Below, piece after piece: positions 22,815 through 34,937 of a DNA stretch of 64,000 nt. The stretch's first letter is position 1. Each line of letters starts with the position of its first letter. Source of the DNA: Trissonchulus latispiculum (lineage: Eukaryota; Nematoda; Enoplea; Enoplida; Ironidae); contig JASAND010011214.1 of NCBI GenBank assembly GCA_030248195.1, positions 1-64,000 on the forward strand. Reading direction: 5' to 3'. Below the pieces are notes generated by a model that was not told where the DNA came from, searched no databases, and saw only the letters and a program-made list of their open reading frames with translations. Both the position numbers and the translations under genes were made by a program.

Positions 22815-23500
22815 CATGTCAAGACAAAAGTTAGAAACCCTAGAACCTCCATCAGAAAAAAGGTTCTCAAATTGTTTTCATGCGTTTGCATCCAGGACTT
22901 TGATTTCTACTTGACTACGTACGTTGCGGGTTCTTTCCTTCAGCAGGTACTCCAGATATGTTTATAGTATAATATGTATATATATATATATAATGTATCT
23001 CATTAATCAAATTTGTAGCATATAACCGAGGTGAACTTGGGGGGTCCTCCTGGATTTTCTTATAAATTTACACAGAAATTTGTGTGTATGAAACATCCAA
23101 AATCAACAATATGCGTATCAATCGAAAGCTGACGACAAGAACAACAAGTTCGTCCTAGATCTAAATATAGACAACGCACTCACTTTTCGGTATATACACC
23201 CGGACTCAAGAACCCTCAGAACCTCAAGCAAACACTCAAAACTAGACAGCAGAGGATCAAATCTCCGGAAAAAATTTCAGAACCCCAGGGACCCCCATCA
23301 AAAATTTGAAACTTAATATATGTAGTCACGGATCAAATCTCTTTGAAAAGTTAACAACCCCCAAGAACCCCCATCAAAAAATGTAACTGAACATAGTTAT
23401 AGATCAAATCTCTACAAAACATTAAGAACCCCAGAACCCCCACGAAAATAAAAGCTTCAAGAAAATGAAGTGGTAGATCAAGAAGTGACTTTTATCTTGC
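22815..23500. repeat. dispersed MITE-like repeat, copy 2
   Basis: It matches 1090-1625 block by block and carries extra internal repetitions of a GAACCCCCATCAAAAAA-type unit with AGATCAAATCTC. The ends again contain CAAGAcAAAAGTTA and its complement. It lies upstream of FUN14 paralogue A. Confidence 0.65.
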
Positions 23501-26426
23501 CCTGACCCCTATCAAACAACTATTATCAGATCTGTGCTAGTATTAACTTTGGCTGACAAACAGAGAATGGTATTAGATGGCATATTCATAAGATGATTGT
23601 GCAAATTCCATTGAGTAACGAGACCCAGAAACCAGTTACAAAAGAATTTCCTAGACCTACGAGCCCTTTTAATTAGGGTTCAGGCAGTTTTTTTTCTGAG
23701 AACGTAGTTCTACAACATTCTCCTAACATTGAAAAGTGGGTACCACTGCTCCTGACATTTCCTCTAAGTTAGTATAATCGGAGGCAGTGTAAATCTAGGA
23801 TCCTTTTGAAAAAACGTAACCAGGCCCTCAGGAGTTCCTAAATATTCGCCGAAGTCCGCTCCTAAGTGGGACTCGTGTCAGTGTTCATTGCTGCTGTGGT
23901 GGTGGTCTCAGTGAAAGGAGGGTGGGCAGCCTGGAGTGAGTAGTGTTGTTGCCTGGGCGGTTTTTTAAGTCGGTCGGAAGTGATTGTAAACCCGGCCGAG
24001 TCAAACAGGCCGGCCGGTACCAGTTTTGCCTGTTTTCATGTATTTTGTAAAATTTTCAGCATTAAATGCATTACAGTTACTCCTGGTTATGTATAACAAG
24101 TAATACATATCACGTATTGTCCTGGTTCAAAAGGCCGGCCGGATTGGCTCCAGGTTACGCCGACCGGATTGGCTCCACTTTAGGCCGGCCAGCAGGTGAA
24201 ATACTAGAGGAGTGAGTAAACCGAAGGTAGCAACGGAGTCTTCCTGCACGGTCGGTGTTGTATCGACGTGACAACCGTAACGTACCATACATGTGCCGAG
24301 GCCCATAATGGTGGGCACCAAGTATACTGCAATGAACAGAACGCGCAAGTCCCTACATGTGGCGAGGAGCCAATTGAATCCTTGTGGGATGACTTTGCGG
24401 AGAATCTAAGGCAGGTGTTCTCTTTCCCTCAAGTTTCCACTATTGAGAAATAATCACAATTGGAAATATTTACAAACCTATGTTTTTGTCTCGCAAGTTA
24501 AACACTTTCTAACATACTTCCAAAGTAAACTACCCCCAAAACTAACAGTAATACAAAAACCGACGGCTCTAGAGCTCTCCTCTTATTCCATTTCAAAATA
24601 GTGTTCACGGAAGTGGTCTGTAATATGAACACAGGAAGCTTTATACGATTCCGCCTCTCAACTGGAAAAGTATCCGTATATTAAATCAGGTGTCACTTAC
24701 CTGCGCAGATGCAGAATCTTTGTTCTAAAGTCAATGTCAAAAACTTAAGAAATCTGTTTCACGAGCAGTTATTACTAGAATTAAGACTTCTTCCTGTCAT
24801 TATATATCAACCAGCGGCTGCTGATATAATCTTCAGGAAATTGTAGATCACGAAAACAAACGGCTTCTCTGTCTTGGAGGATGCGCTAAAGCAGATTATT
24901 ACAGCATCTTTTTCGTAAGACTACGGGTTGGTAGACATCCATTCACTGCCCAACAGCGTAAGGGCCAACCAAACCTACTGTCCATCGAAAGTAAGTTATA
25001 CAAAGGGTTAGCCCCCGCCCTTCGAAAAGTATCTTCATTCTAGATTAGGATATTACTATAACAAGTGGCTGGCTGGCTACTAGATGCATGCTTAGAAACA
25101 GTCAAAACTGAAACAGGTATCGCATAAATTCAAAACAATAACATGAAACCAGTCTACTAGTGATAATTGTTTATTTAAGAAAATAACTGAGTACAGAAAA
25201 ACCTACCTATATATAATATTATAGCTACACAAATAGATACGTTACACACACGCACCCACAAGTACACACCACATTGCAAGCATCAACAGGTTACAGGTTG
25301 ATTCAACGGCAAACTAAACAACTTTAACTTAATTCATACTGGTTCTGTCCCGACCATTGGAAAAGAAGGGAAGGTAAGCAAAAAATCATCCCCTCTTGAA
25401 AAACTTATACTTTACATTTAAAATCAAAAATTCTGTATCGTTCGTCCTGAAAGGTATGCGAATGCACACACAGATCTTATCTAAAATGAACATGTTTCGC
25501 GAAAGCTAGCGAGTCAAGTATTCCAAATTATTTTCACAAAGTGAAAATGAAGGACACATGGTTTACTTAATCCCAAATAACTTTTACAGAAAAAGTTCAT
25601 GCAAGATTATTGAAATCATTGCAGTTTGGCTGAAACTGAAAACGCCAGACTTGATTCTACTAATCCAATCTAATCAAACAGATTTTTGTGACTCTAAGCG
25701 AAAGAAGGTTCAATATAAAAGTCAAATTCAGTTTAACTGAAATGAATTGTTTGACAAATGAGATTTGTCCGAAAATCCCTTTTCACTACTTACACGTCAT
25801 AACAATACGCTTTCCATGCTCAAACAACAGACATACAGGAAACAAAACTTTCAAAAAACAATTAATAATAATACCACACACGCGTTTAAATTATGCAACA
25901 CATTATAAACACGCACATTTCAACCCGATATTCAAAGAGAAATGCAAAATAAAATACATAAATATTTGCATCTAGAAATCCATCAACCCCAAAATCAAAA
26001 CCAAATATGGGTGGCTTACTAGCAACTGGAAGCAGGTGTAGCAATAAAGCAAATCTGTGTCTTGCCCGAATTCAGTACAGATTTTGTTCTTATGATAGTT
26101 TTTCTGGCGAACATCAACGTTAAAATTTATGGGGAGGGGATGATGGGGAAAGCGTTTTTACTTAGAACAGGAAAGCTAAAACAAGTAATTGCCTCGTCCA
26201 ACATTCTTAGAAAACGGATAGAGGTTTCAGGCCAAGGTTTATGTGAACACCAGCATTATTATGCAAAACACAAACGACTAGCGACTAACTAAATTAACTC
26301 AACAGTGTGTTTTGCATGATTTCTGTAGCAGTAGTCAAAAACATGCAACTCAAGCTACGAGTTCACAAATTATACAGTTGAGAGTAAGGAAAATTCATGA
26401 TTTCACGGTGCCAGGAAGGACTCGCT
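23501..26426. other. spacer between the FUN14 paralogues
   Basis: No coding exon was recognised. GGCCGGCC occurs three times at about 24020, 24133 and 24182. A short open frame at 24268-24453 has no family I know. The part next to 26426 should contain the 3' untranslated region of paralogue B; a TTTATT (AATAAA on minus) near 25170 is a possible poly(A) signal. Confidence 0.4.
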
Positions 26427-29400
26427 TCAGATTGGGATCAAATGATGGCCAATCGGAAATCCAGCCACATATCCTCCAATCAACCACACATGACCAGTGA
26501 AAAAGTCAGCAATCTAAAACAACAGACATAAAAGTGAAAATGCACAGAATAAGTTCAAAAGGGACTGTGCTACCAAAGCAACAATTGGTAAGACAAAAAG
26601 TAACAAGGTCCTCCAGCAAAATCACTTACACTTACAGGGCAAGATTTATATACTGGTCGTCTCCTCGGTGCTGACGACAATCAACTTGAGTCAAAGATGC
26701 TACCTCTCATGATGGAAACAAAACTGTAGACGAAGGACCAGCTCCTCAAGGCAAATGTCCTATAGTCTCCAATTACTTTCGCACAAATGGATTGGCTAGA
26801 GATGAAGGCGACCTAATACAGGCTTGAGTCTCTTTCCTAAGAGGGCTTGAGAAAGGTTTGTATCTGCTGCGGCTCGAACCACCGACTATCAAAGCATTGT
26901 CGGACGCATTAGACCACCCAGTTTCTGGACCCAAAATTGAAGCAAGGAAAGACAGGGCAAGGAAATTGCTAAAGAGGAATACATCAAGAGTTTATAACAG
27001 TAAGACACTGGGGTCTTTCATAGGACGTCGGGAAAACCACCATCTTTCGATATTATGGCTAAAACTTGGGGCAGAGCGCTTATTGGCATTCCCCTCGAAA
27101 GTCGTAGGAGTAAGGAATTTGGGGGAGGCAAAAAATACTATAAACATGCTAATAATAATTGCTCTATATACGTATATTTCTAGTGTAACACTCTACGACT
27201 GGCATTTTAAAGCAAAATTAGGAAGATTCAGTCGTCAAAAATGCAAAAAGTGAGTAAACATCTTCGCCGAAGAAAAATGTTTTGTAAATTTGGCCTTCTG
27301 AGCAAATTTTTCAGGGTGTCATTTTTCAAAAATAGGCGCTTTCTACAAATGAATTACAAAAACTAGAGCTGAAACGTCAGACCGAAATAATTTTTAGATC
27401 ATGACGATGTCGAAAAATATATGTCCTCACATATACAGGGTATTTTTACAGGGGGGGGCTGGGGGGCCCCGAAATTGACCTTCCCCCCGAAAATGCCTTC
27501 CCCCCCGAAATCGCCCCCTCCCGGGATTTTTGCTCCCCCCGGGATTTTTTGGAGGCCCAAATTGTTGCCAAAATAGGCCAATTTTCAAAAATTTTCCGGC
27601 TTCGCCGGCGATTTTTTCGTAAAAATAGCTATTTTTAGCTTAAATCCTGGCATTTTTAAGAACTTTTTGCGTTTCACCATGCAAAATACGCCAAAAAATA
27701 CCATTTTTTTGGTTCATTTTTGCAAAAAATTCTCCCCCCCGAAAATTTCTTTCCCCCCCCCCCCGGGAAGCCCCCCCCCCCCCCCCCGGAAAAAATCCCT
27801 AAAAAATACCCTGATATATGTATATAGATTTACCTAAAATGTGGCAACAAAACAACGTACAAAGATAAAATTTTAATGTAATTTTATGCTAATTGACTTC
27901 AAGTCTATTTAAAGTCGATTTTGTATTAGACTGCAAGGAAGAAATTTGCTAGGAACCTTTAAAAAGATCTATTTCTTGGCAATTAATTCTTGACAAAATT
28001 ACAACTGTCCGCTTTCCTATCCCAAGTCCTAGTTGAAGTCGCAAGTCCATCTTTTCGGAGGCGCAGTTGTTGGATAATGCCAGTGGACTGCTTACGCTAA
28101 GCCTCACCCCAAGCCTTCGGCCTTATTTCGAGAAGACTGCAGACCTATTTCTTTAGATAGAGCCCACTATCATAATTTCCCAAAACTATTGGTTGCCCAA
28201 TAGGATACTGAAAACGTATACGTATATTCGTCGGACGACGTAGCTGCAGCTGCCGCAAAAGCCAAGAACTCAACGCCAAAATTTGAATGAAAGTTGCTAC
28301 CCAGACAAAACTAACTACATCCTGTATTAACGACTCCACTTCTTCGAAGCGCTATAGACGGGGCGAAGTTCTTAAAAGTTAAAGTTTCATTCATGTAAAT
28401 TGCTGGTCGAGATAGCTCATAATAGTCAACTAGGTATGATTATGTTGGTTCGTGGGTTGGAGCCACCACAGCTATCCAGTTCCCAATTTCATTCTGATCC
28501 CTGGACTTTGGCTATGACCTCAACCGAATATTCATTATCTCCTGCAGTCTTCCTGTGTTAGCTCTTTAACCAGTTCTTTCAGGGTATCAGTCGAACCAAC
28601 TTTAACAGATTCACAACTAACGTTCAATCCGCACCGTTTCTCGGTCCGACTTTTAAAATTATCACCTTTTGCGCAGCACTTCGATTATCCAGCGAATCGA
28701 GAATGTCATGAGTAATCTCATCAACTCTATGAGTGACTTGATCCTTTGCCTTCTCCATACGACCTCGACCAGGCTTATCATAGTGCAGATGGATATAATT
28801 GAAATCATGCAGGGCCTAAAATACATATACACATATATACGTAGGGCAATTCATGAAAAGAATTATGCATGGAATCTTAGTGCACTCACAAAACAAATTG
28901 TCTGAGCCATAACCGCCTCCATGACCCGAAGTGCCCACTTTGACTTTGGACTAAACACATGACCACTGCCGTAAACCTAATGCTAATTAACGAATCAGCA
29001 AGCAGACACGCATTTATGACAGCATCTATTTAATTCAAAGTGGGCCCACGGGACTTTGAGGGACAGTCTTCAGTTAAAAATCAAATGACAAAACTGCCGG
29101 GTTACCGCATAGGTAGAAAAAGTCTGCAAATGTGCACGGTATACAAGAAAGTGGCTGCGATGCATGACTAAAACAAGGTTAAGCCCTGGTGAATCTCCGT
29201 CGTGCCACAGGGCATGGGGTGTCGGTGCTCATCCCCGGCTTCTCAACCGTAGAGCCAAGAGTGTCACCTCAAATGATGGCTGCATCCGTGGATGGGAGGG
29301 GGGCGGCCCTTCAACACACACTCCTGTTACCTTCCCACCGTAGTGGTAGGTAACCATTTACCGACCAGTTTAAACATGGATAGCTGGGTTGGCTAGAGCA

Positions 29401-32400
29401 GAGAAATCTTTGTGACCTCCGGGGATCGAACCACCGACGGTAAGATTGGAAGCTGTAACCAGCGCCGTCGGCCACTCGGCCATTCCGACTCAAGAACATG
29501 GCTTAAGCCACAATTTAAGGATGAAGCAATAACAGCAACAAAGATGTGGTATAAATACACAATAAAACTCACAGCAACAGTCAAAACGCCAACGGCAACA
29601 GCAGCTCCTGCTCCGGGTCCAAATTTATTTGTCAACCAGCCAGATCCTCTATAAAGGCAGAAACAAATCAGTTATGAAAGACGCAACCTTACTCCTGGGT
29701 TTAATTTAGTGGTGGGGAGGCGCCCCCACCCACCTTGAGGATCTCAGAAACTGTAAAAAATTTTAAGCATTTTTGTCGAAAGTAGTCTTTTGTGCCAAAA
29801 CGGAATTTTTGATCACTTTTTGGTTTAGTTAGTATAAAAACAGGCAGATTTTACAGCATTTTCGGCGGTTTTAGACCACTTTAGTCCCCACCCCCAGTTT
29901 TGACCTTCCCCCAGGAGTGGGGGAGGTCTGCCACCAGTGGTGGATCCAGGGGGGGGGCGGCCCCCCCGTCGCGATTCGAAGGTTGGAAAAATTAAGGAGA
30001 GAAAAAGGAAAAGGGGCAAAAAACCAAAAAATTTCGCGCCTTCGGCGCGAATTTTTTACTTTTTAACTGCATATTTATTGCATTTATGAAGAAAAAGCTT
30101 GAAAGGCATCCGATTTTTCGCAGAAAATTACCATTTTTGCCTAAAAAAGTCAAGAATTTAAAAAATTGTCTCAGTTCTTCAGTATGAAAAGAATTAAAGA
30201 TCCGAAGACCAATTTTATTGCAAAAACAAAAAATTTCTCCAACTTCTGGGGGGCCCCCGCTGAAAATATGTTACCGCCCCCCCCCGTCACGAAATCCTGG
30301 ATCCGCCGGTGTCTGCCACCCCCTTTTTTCGTCTAAAGTAAAGCCAATACTGTAAGCTAACTACAAGTTGGCACAGTTGGTAATAGCTGTTATGTTCAAA
30401 GACATTCTGAACACCTATCTGTTTGTTCCCATTGCCAAAATTACGCAGAGCTTATAATTGAATACTATACAATACTAATGCACAGGTAGAAGTATTATAA
30501 TGGGGAGATGAGGACCCTACTTTTGGAGTTTCCATCCCCCATACTCAACTCAACTCCTTCTCAATTTTTCAACCTCCCATGATTTTGGGCTTCCTTTTGA
30601 CGAGCCTACAAAATTCAAATCTTTTAGGGTTTTGTCAAAAATGTCATAAGTGGTCCTACTTTGCCGGAATTCCTTATGTTATCTAAAATCATGTATATAT
30701 ATATATATATAAAATACCAAAACACAGCACTACACTAAATTCTGAACCCCAATTAATTACCCCCTTTTGGGAATTCTCCCACTTTCCCACTATGGGGGCT
30801 CCCCTTTTCCTTCCCTTTCCTGCCGCCTACAGAAAACCTAGGTGAGATTCAACTTTATTTTTGTTGTATTCATAAATATACATACATACATAATACAAGT
30901 AACAAAAATGCTCCGCACAAAAGAGGATAATATGTGTGTGTTGGCTGTATCGTATATATATATATCCTTTAAATATCCTTTAAATATATAATAAATATAA
31001 ATAGGTATACGTATATATCCTTTAAATTCCGGTTGAAGAAGTAAAGACAAAAGTTTCATGGGCACGTGACGTTATTTGGCACAGCAAATATTGGTGGATG
31101 GTCCCATGTCAAAAGTTGCTCAGCTCACTTAGGGCTTTCATTTGGTACCAAATTTGACCACTTTTGAAAACTTTCATTTTTGACCGAAAATCGCCTAAGT
31201 CCCCACCCCACCCCACCACAGCACTCTACAGCCACTTTGAGCATGCAGTTCTATGACAAAAGTTGCTCAGCTCGCTTAGGGCTTTCATTTGGTACCAAAT
31301 TTGACCACTTTTGAAAACTTTCATTTTTGACCGAAAATCGCCTAAGTCCCCACCCCACCCCACCACAGCACTCTACAACCACTTTGAGCATGCAGTTCTA
31401 TGACAAAAGTTGCTCAGCTCGCTTAAGGCTTTCATTTGGTACCAAATTTGACCACTTTTGAAAACTTTCATTTTTGACCGAAAATCGCCTAACTCCCCAC
31501 CCCACCCCACCACAGCACTCTACAGCCACTTTGAGCCACTTTGAGTTCTATGACAAAAGTTGCTCAGCTTGCTTAGGGCTTTCATTTGGTACCAAATTTG
31601 ACCACTTTTGAAAACTTTCATTTTTGACCGAAAATCGCGTAAGTCCCCACCCCACCCCACCACAGCACTCTACAGCCACTTTGAGCATGCAGTTCTATGA
31701 CAAAAGTTGCTCAGCTTGCTTAGGGCTTTCATTTGGTACCCAATTTGACCACTTTTGAAAACTTTCATTTTTGACCGAAAATCGCGTAAGTCCCCACCCC
31801 ACCCCACCACAGCACTCTACAGCCACTTTGAGCATGCAGTTCTATGACAAAAGTTGCTCAGCTCGCTTAGGGCTTTCATTTGGTACCAAATTTGACCACT
31901 TTTGAAAAATTTTATTTTCGACCACTTGACCCCCCACCCGACTGACCCTTCAAACGGCAAAGTGGAACCAGCCCAGCAAAATAGGAACGTCGGACGGCAA
32001 AACGGATACCGGGAATGAGCTGGGCACACCAGAAAACCCCTATAGACAAAGTTTTGAGAGGCCAGGTAGAGCCTACTATGGACCTCCAGGAAGCGGTTTC
32101 CGACATGACCCTCCAGACGGCAAAGTGGAACCAGCACAGCAAGATGGATGAGTCCTACGGCAAAAAGGACACCGGGAATGAGCTGGGCGCACCAGAAAAC
32201 CCCTATAGACAAAGTTTTGAGAGGCCAGGTAGAGCCTACTATGGACCTCCAGGAAGCGGTTTCCGACTTGACCATCCCGACGGCAAAGTGGAACCAGCCC
32301 AGCAAGATGGGTGGGTCTGACGGTAAAACTGACTGCGGGAATCGATTCCCCGTGCCAGAAAACCATTGTATGGAAGATTTGAGCGTTCAAAGTTAAATAG

Positions 32401-33739
32401 ATAGCGAGAAATTTCGATTTTTCATTTTTCGAATTTTCGCCATCTTTGACGGGCCACTGTGGTCGCTAGGGAAGTGATAGAGAAACGCAACCTGGACCGT
32501 TAGTTAGTTCAATATATGAAATTTCTGAATATAAAAAGAAATTAGCTCCAGCTCGTAACGTTCGACCTGAGCGACGACCACAAAAATGGTCACTTTTCGC
32601 TATGAGCCGACTTTGCGGCGCCACTGCGGCGCTGTGGCGCAGCTGCGGCGCAAAAAAAGTTGTGATTCTTAAATTCTTTAGAGGGTACTACTAGACCCCA
32701 TAGCCCTTTAGGTTGGCCCACCGCTGCAGATCACGTGAAAGCGGCGAACATTATGTACAATACAACCATCAAATAGGAGAAACCGGAAAAAAAACATCGC
32801 CGCCATAACCGGTCCGGGGCGCAACTTTTTAACGGTAAGTGATACGGGGCTGAAACTTCACAGACATACTAAACTCGATGTGCTCTACAATTTGCGCATG
32901 AAATCTGCGCAGGATCTGCGCAGGATTTTGCGCAGCTTCTGCGCAGCTTATTTTACACTGTCTCCAGCCACTTTTCACACATATTATAGGGGTCGCTGCC
33001 GCGACCCCTATGATACAAATTCATAAAACGTCGTATGAATTTTAGCAAGTGCATATGAATTTGCTTAAATTCATAAAACGTCGTATGAATTTGATTAAGT
33101 GCATGGGACGTTTATGAATTTGCGCAAGTGCATAAACGACCCATGCACTTAAGCAAGTGCATGGGATAGTCATGCATTTGCGCAAGTGCATGGTTTTTCA
33201 ATCTTCATGCGACATATATATATATAGTTTGCAAGGAGCACAACTTTAGCTTAGTTTAGTAGAATATACAGAAAACAGGGCTGTTACTGATTTTATTTAC
33301 AATCTTACACCACTTTTTAGTTCCACCGAAATAGTCATGAAAGAAGACATTTTATCCGTATTTTCCCGATACTAAATTCTTGAGGAAAGCCTGGTTCTAA
33401 AATTCTTCAGCGATTCCCGAAGCGGTAAAATACCAAAACACAGCACTACACTAAATTCTGAACCCCAAGTAATTACCCCCTTTTGGGAATTCTCCCACTT
33501 TCCCACTATGGGGGCTCCCCTTTTCCTTCCCTTTCCTGCCGCCTACAGAAAACCTAGGTGAGATTCAACTTTATTTTTGTTGTTCAGAATAAACAAGCTA
33601 AGCAATACAAATTAACTAACACTCCCACAGCGCCACCAATGACAAATTGTACTGGAATTCGATGAGTTACGACATCTTTAAGCTTGGCACAACAGCTTTT
33701 GGCTTCTTGTCTAAGCTTTTCAGTTTCTTCTTTCGACAT
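26427..33739 (-). CDS. FUN14-domain (FUNDC-like) protein, paralogue B
   Basis: Four coding exons give 143 residues: 33739-33621, 29648-29573, 28815-28666 and 26513-26427 (TGA at 26427-26429). Junctions are GT-AG with the same phases as paralogue A, and exons 2 (76 bp) and 3 (150 bp) are the same length in both genes. Exon 3 is identical to A at 32 of 50 residues. The family core VIGGAVGVGSGWLTNKFGPG leads into a membrane span, FNYIHLHY starts a charged segment, and the C-terminal span GHVWLIGGYVAGFPIG is typical of FUN14. The protein probably sits in the mitochondrial outer membrane. The N-terminus (MSKEETEKLRQEAK) lacks an LC3-binding Tyr-x-x-Leu. Introns of 3,972, 757 and 2,152 bp are rich in mobile elements. 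The tandem, same-strand arrangement shows local duplication. Confidence 0.85.
26866..26924 (-). mobile_element. tRNA-like SINE head (degenerate)
   Basis: On the minus strand an A-box-like TGGTCTAATGCG is followed by a B box GGTTCGAGCC at tRNA spacing. No clean acceptor stem is visible. This is more likely the head of a SINE or a tRNA pseudogene than a working tRNA gene. It lies in intron 3 of FUN14 paralogue B. Confidence 0.4.
27436..27813. mobile_element. MITE with CAGGGTATTTTT ends and C-run core
   Basis: This 378 bp element has inverted ends CAGGGTATTTTTACAGGG and CAGGGTATTTTTTAGGGA. ATATA lies on both sides (27431-27435 and 27814-27818), so it entered an AT-rich site. The core is dominated by CCCCCCGAAA units. 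Confidence 0.75.
29177..29490 (-). mobile_element. tRNA-derived SINE, second copy
   Basis: This is the same family as 4898-5200, sharing GAGCCAAGAGTGTCACCTCA, ATTTACCGACCA and GGGTTGGCTA. The minus-strand head has an A box TGGCCGAGTGG and a B box GGTTCGATCCCC. Clear direct repeats were not found. It lies in intron 2 of FUN14 paralogue B. Confidence 0.75.
29935..30311. mobile_element. hAT-like MITE, CAGTGGTGGATCCAGG family
   Basis: This 377 bp element has an exact 8-bp duplication TCTGCCAC (29927-29934 and 30312-30319), the hAT hallmark. The ends CAGTGGTGGATCCAGG and CACCGGCGGATCCAGG are inverted. It matches the copy at 57316-57715 in the opposite orientation. The core has G/C runs and a GCGCC...GGCGC palindrome. 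It lies in intron 1 of FUN14 paralogue B. Confidence 0.9.
30711..30867 (+). repeat. 157-bp direct repeat, copy 1
   Basis: It is identical to 33427-33583 at 156 of 157 positions. Both copies lie in intron 1 of FUN14 paralogue B and bracket a 2.56-kb segment holding the satellite-bearing element. Confidence 0.9.
30895..33014. mobile_element. satellite-bearing dispersed element, copy 1
   Basis: A 2.1-kb non-coding unit starts ACAAGTAACAAAAATGCTCC and ends in the hairpin AGGGGTCGCTGCCGCGACCCC. It aligns along its length with 37037-40264. It contains a 147-bp satellite array (31106-31915), an ~130-bp direct duplication around 32030-32270, and TGCGCAGGATCTGCGCAGG repeats near 32910. No protein frame supports autonomy. 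Confidence 0.75.
31106..31915 (+). repeat. 147-bp satellite array, subfamily 2
   Basis: Unit starts (ATGACAAAAGTTGCTCAGCT, or ATGTCAAAAG in the first) fall at 31106, 31253, 31400, 31550, 31697 and 31844, giving spacings of 147, 147, 150, 147 and 147. Units carry CCCCACCCCACCCCACCACA and GGGCTTTCATTTGGTACCAA. The latter is homologous to the core of the satellite at 14811. Confidence 0.92.
33015..33215 (+). repeat. ~40-bp degenerate tandem repeat
   Basis: Alternating blocks AATTCATAAAACGTCGTATG and AAGTGCATGGGA/AAGTGCATAAAC repeat about five times right after the terminal hairpin of the satellite-bearing element. A TA run follows at about 33214-33226. Confidence 0.7.
33427..33583 (+). repeat. 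157-bp direct repeat, copy 2
   Basis: It differs from 30711-30867 at one base. It ends 37 bases from the splice donor of exon 1 of FUN14 paralogue B (33621), so copy 2 is probably the original intron start and copy 1 the duplicate. Confidence 0.9.
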
Positions 33740-34096
33740 AACGCCCGCTTTCAATAAGAGATGCAAAATGTGTCAGTCAACCTAATTAAACTAAACGTAA
33801 TCAAATATCAATAATTAGCGAAGACAAGACAGACGTTCACGCTATTAAGTTCAGGCTGAGAATAGCACTGCGGCTGATTCTTGCACATCAAAGCTTACTA
33901 AAAATCTTGCTACGACTTAATTTAGGCATTGCAGATGATTCCCCCAAATAACTTTTTAAGGGGGGGATGCCAAGATTGTGAAGACACATAAGATCTTGTT
34001 ACGACAAATACATTGCCGAAATTTGTATTACCAAGAAAAGAAAGGTCAGCGATCCAGTCTGCATTTCCGAGAAAGCACAACGCTCCAGCCTAGCAT

Positions 34097-34937
34097 TAGA
34101 GATGAGATCAGGGCCGAGAAAGTCCGGCCCGGTCCGGCCCGGCCCGACGGGCCGGGCCGGGCCGCGCAGACCTGCTATCCAGTCAGGGCCGGGGCAGGCC
34201 GGGTCTGAGAAAAACTTAGTAAGGGCCGGGCCGGGCCGCGCAACTCCTAACGGAAAAAGCCCGGCCCGGCCCGGCCCTGTCCGGCCCTGCCAAGCCCTGA
34301 CGTTTTTTACATATTAATCTGTTGCACATGTACACTTTCCAATTCTAATAATTGTGTTTTCCTTCCTGACTTCAAATTTCTTGCTTTCTTTGCACCAAAT
34401 GAGACTGCATGTGCCAAGTATTATTTGAGTTTGCATGCGGTTTTTCGAAATTTTAGTTGATGTGCCTGTTTGTGTTTGTTTATGTCTGCTTTTGAGTAAC
34501 AAAAACTCAACCTACTATGTAACTATTTTAAACTCACTAAAACAATAAACCAGTTCGGTAATTCGACCCCGAGCTAATTTATTCTTCCGATTTATTATTC
34601 TCTTGACTAATTTCCTTAGTAGGGTGGAATTTTGAAATATTCGTTATGCATAATTGATTTGAGAGAACATGTGTATACTTTGGGTCCAGAAAATTAGATA
34701 ATTAGTGAGATAAGATACACATGATTGTACACATCTCAAAACGCCATAAAAGAATTTTAAAAAAATCAGGGCTTTTCAGGGCCGGGCCGGGCCGCGCAGA
34801 CCTAAACGGCACTCAGGGCCGGGCCTGGCCAGGGCCTGAAATTTTTGACGCAGGGCCGGGCCGGGCCGGGCAGACCTAAAATTTGAGCAGGGCCAGGCCG
34901 GGCCGGGCCTGAAAATTCGGCCCTGATCTCATCTCTA
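34097..34937. mobile_element. hAT-like element with GGCCC-rich subterminal arrays
   Basis: An 841 bp element has an exact 8-bp duplication CCTAGCAT (34089-34096 and 34938-34945). The ends TAGAGATGAGATCAGGGCC are perfectly inverted. Inside each end are dense GGCCCGGCCC/GGGCCGGGCC arrays, a plausible set of transposase-binding repeats. The interior is AT-rich and non-coding. Confidence 0.9.

Noticed and set aside
24268..24453. 61-residue open frame with mixed composition
   Set aside because: It looks more protein-like than most, but I know no matching family and see no partner exon, so it is not called.
30711..33583. Miniature LTR retrotransposon with 157-bp LTRs
   Set aside because: No TG...CA ends, no flanking duplication and no primer-binding or polypurine site were seen.
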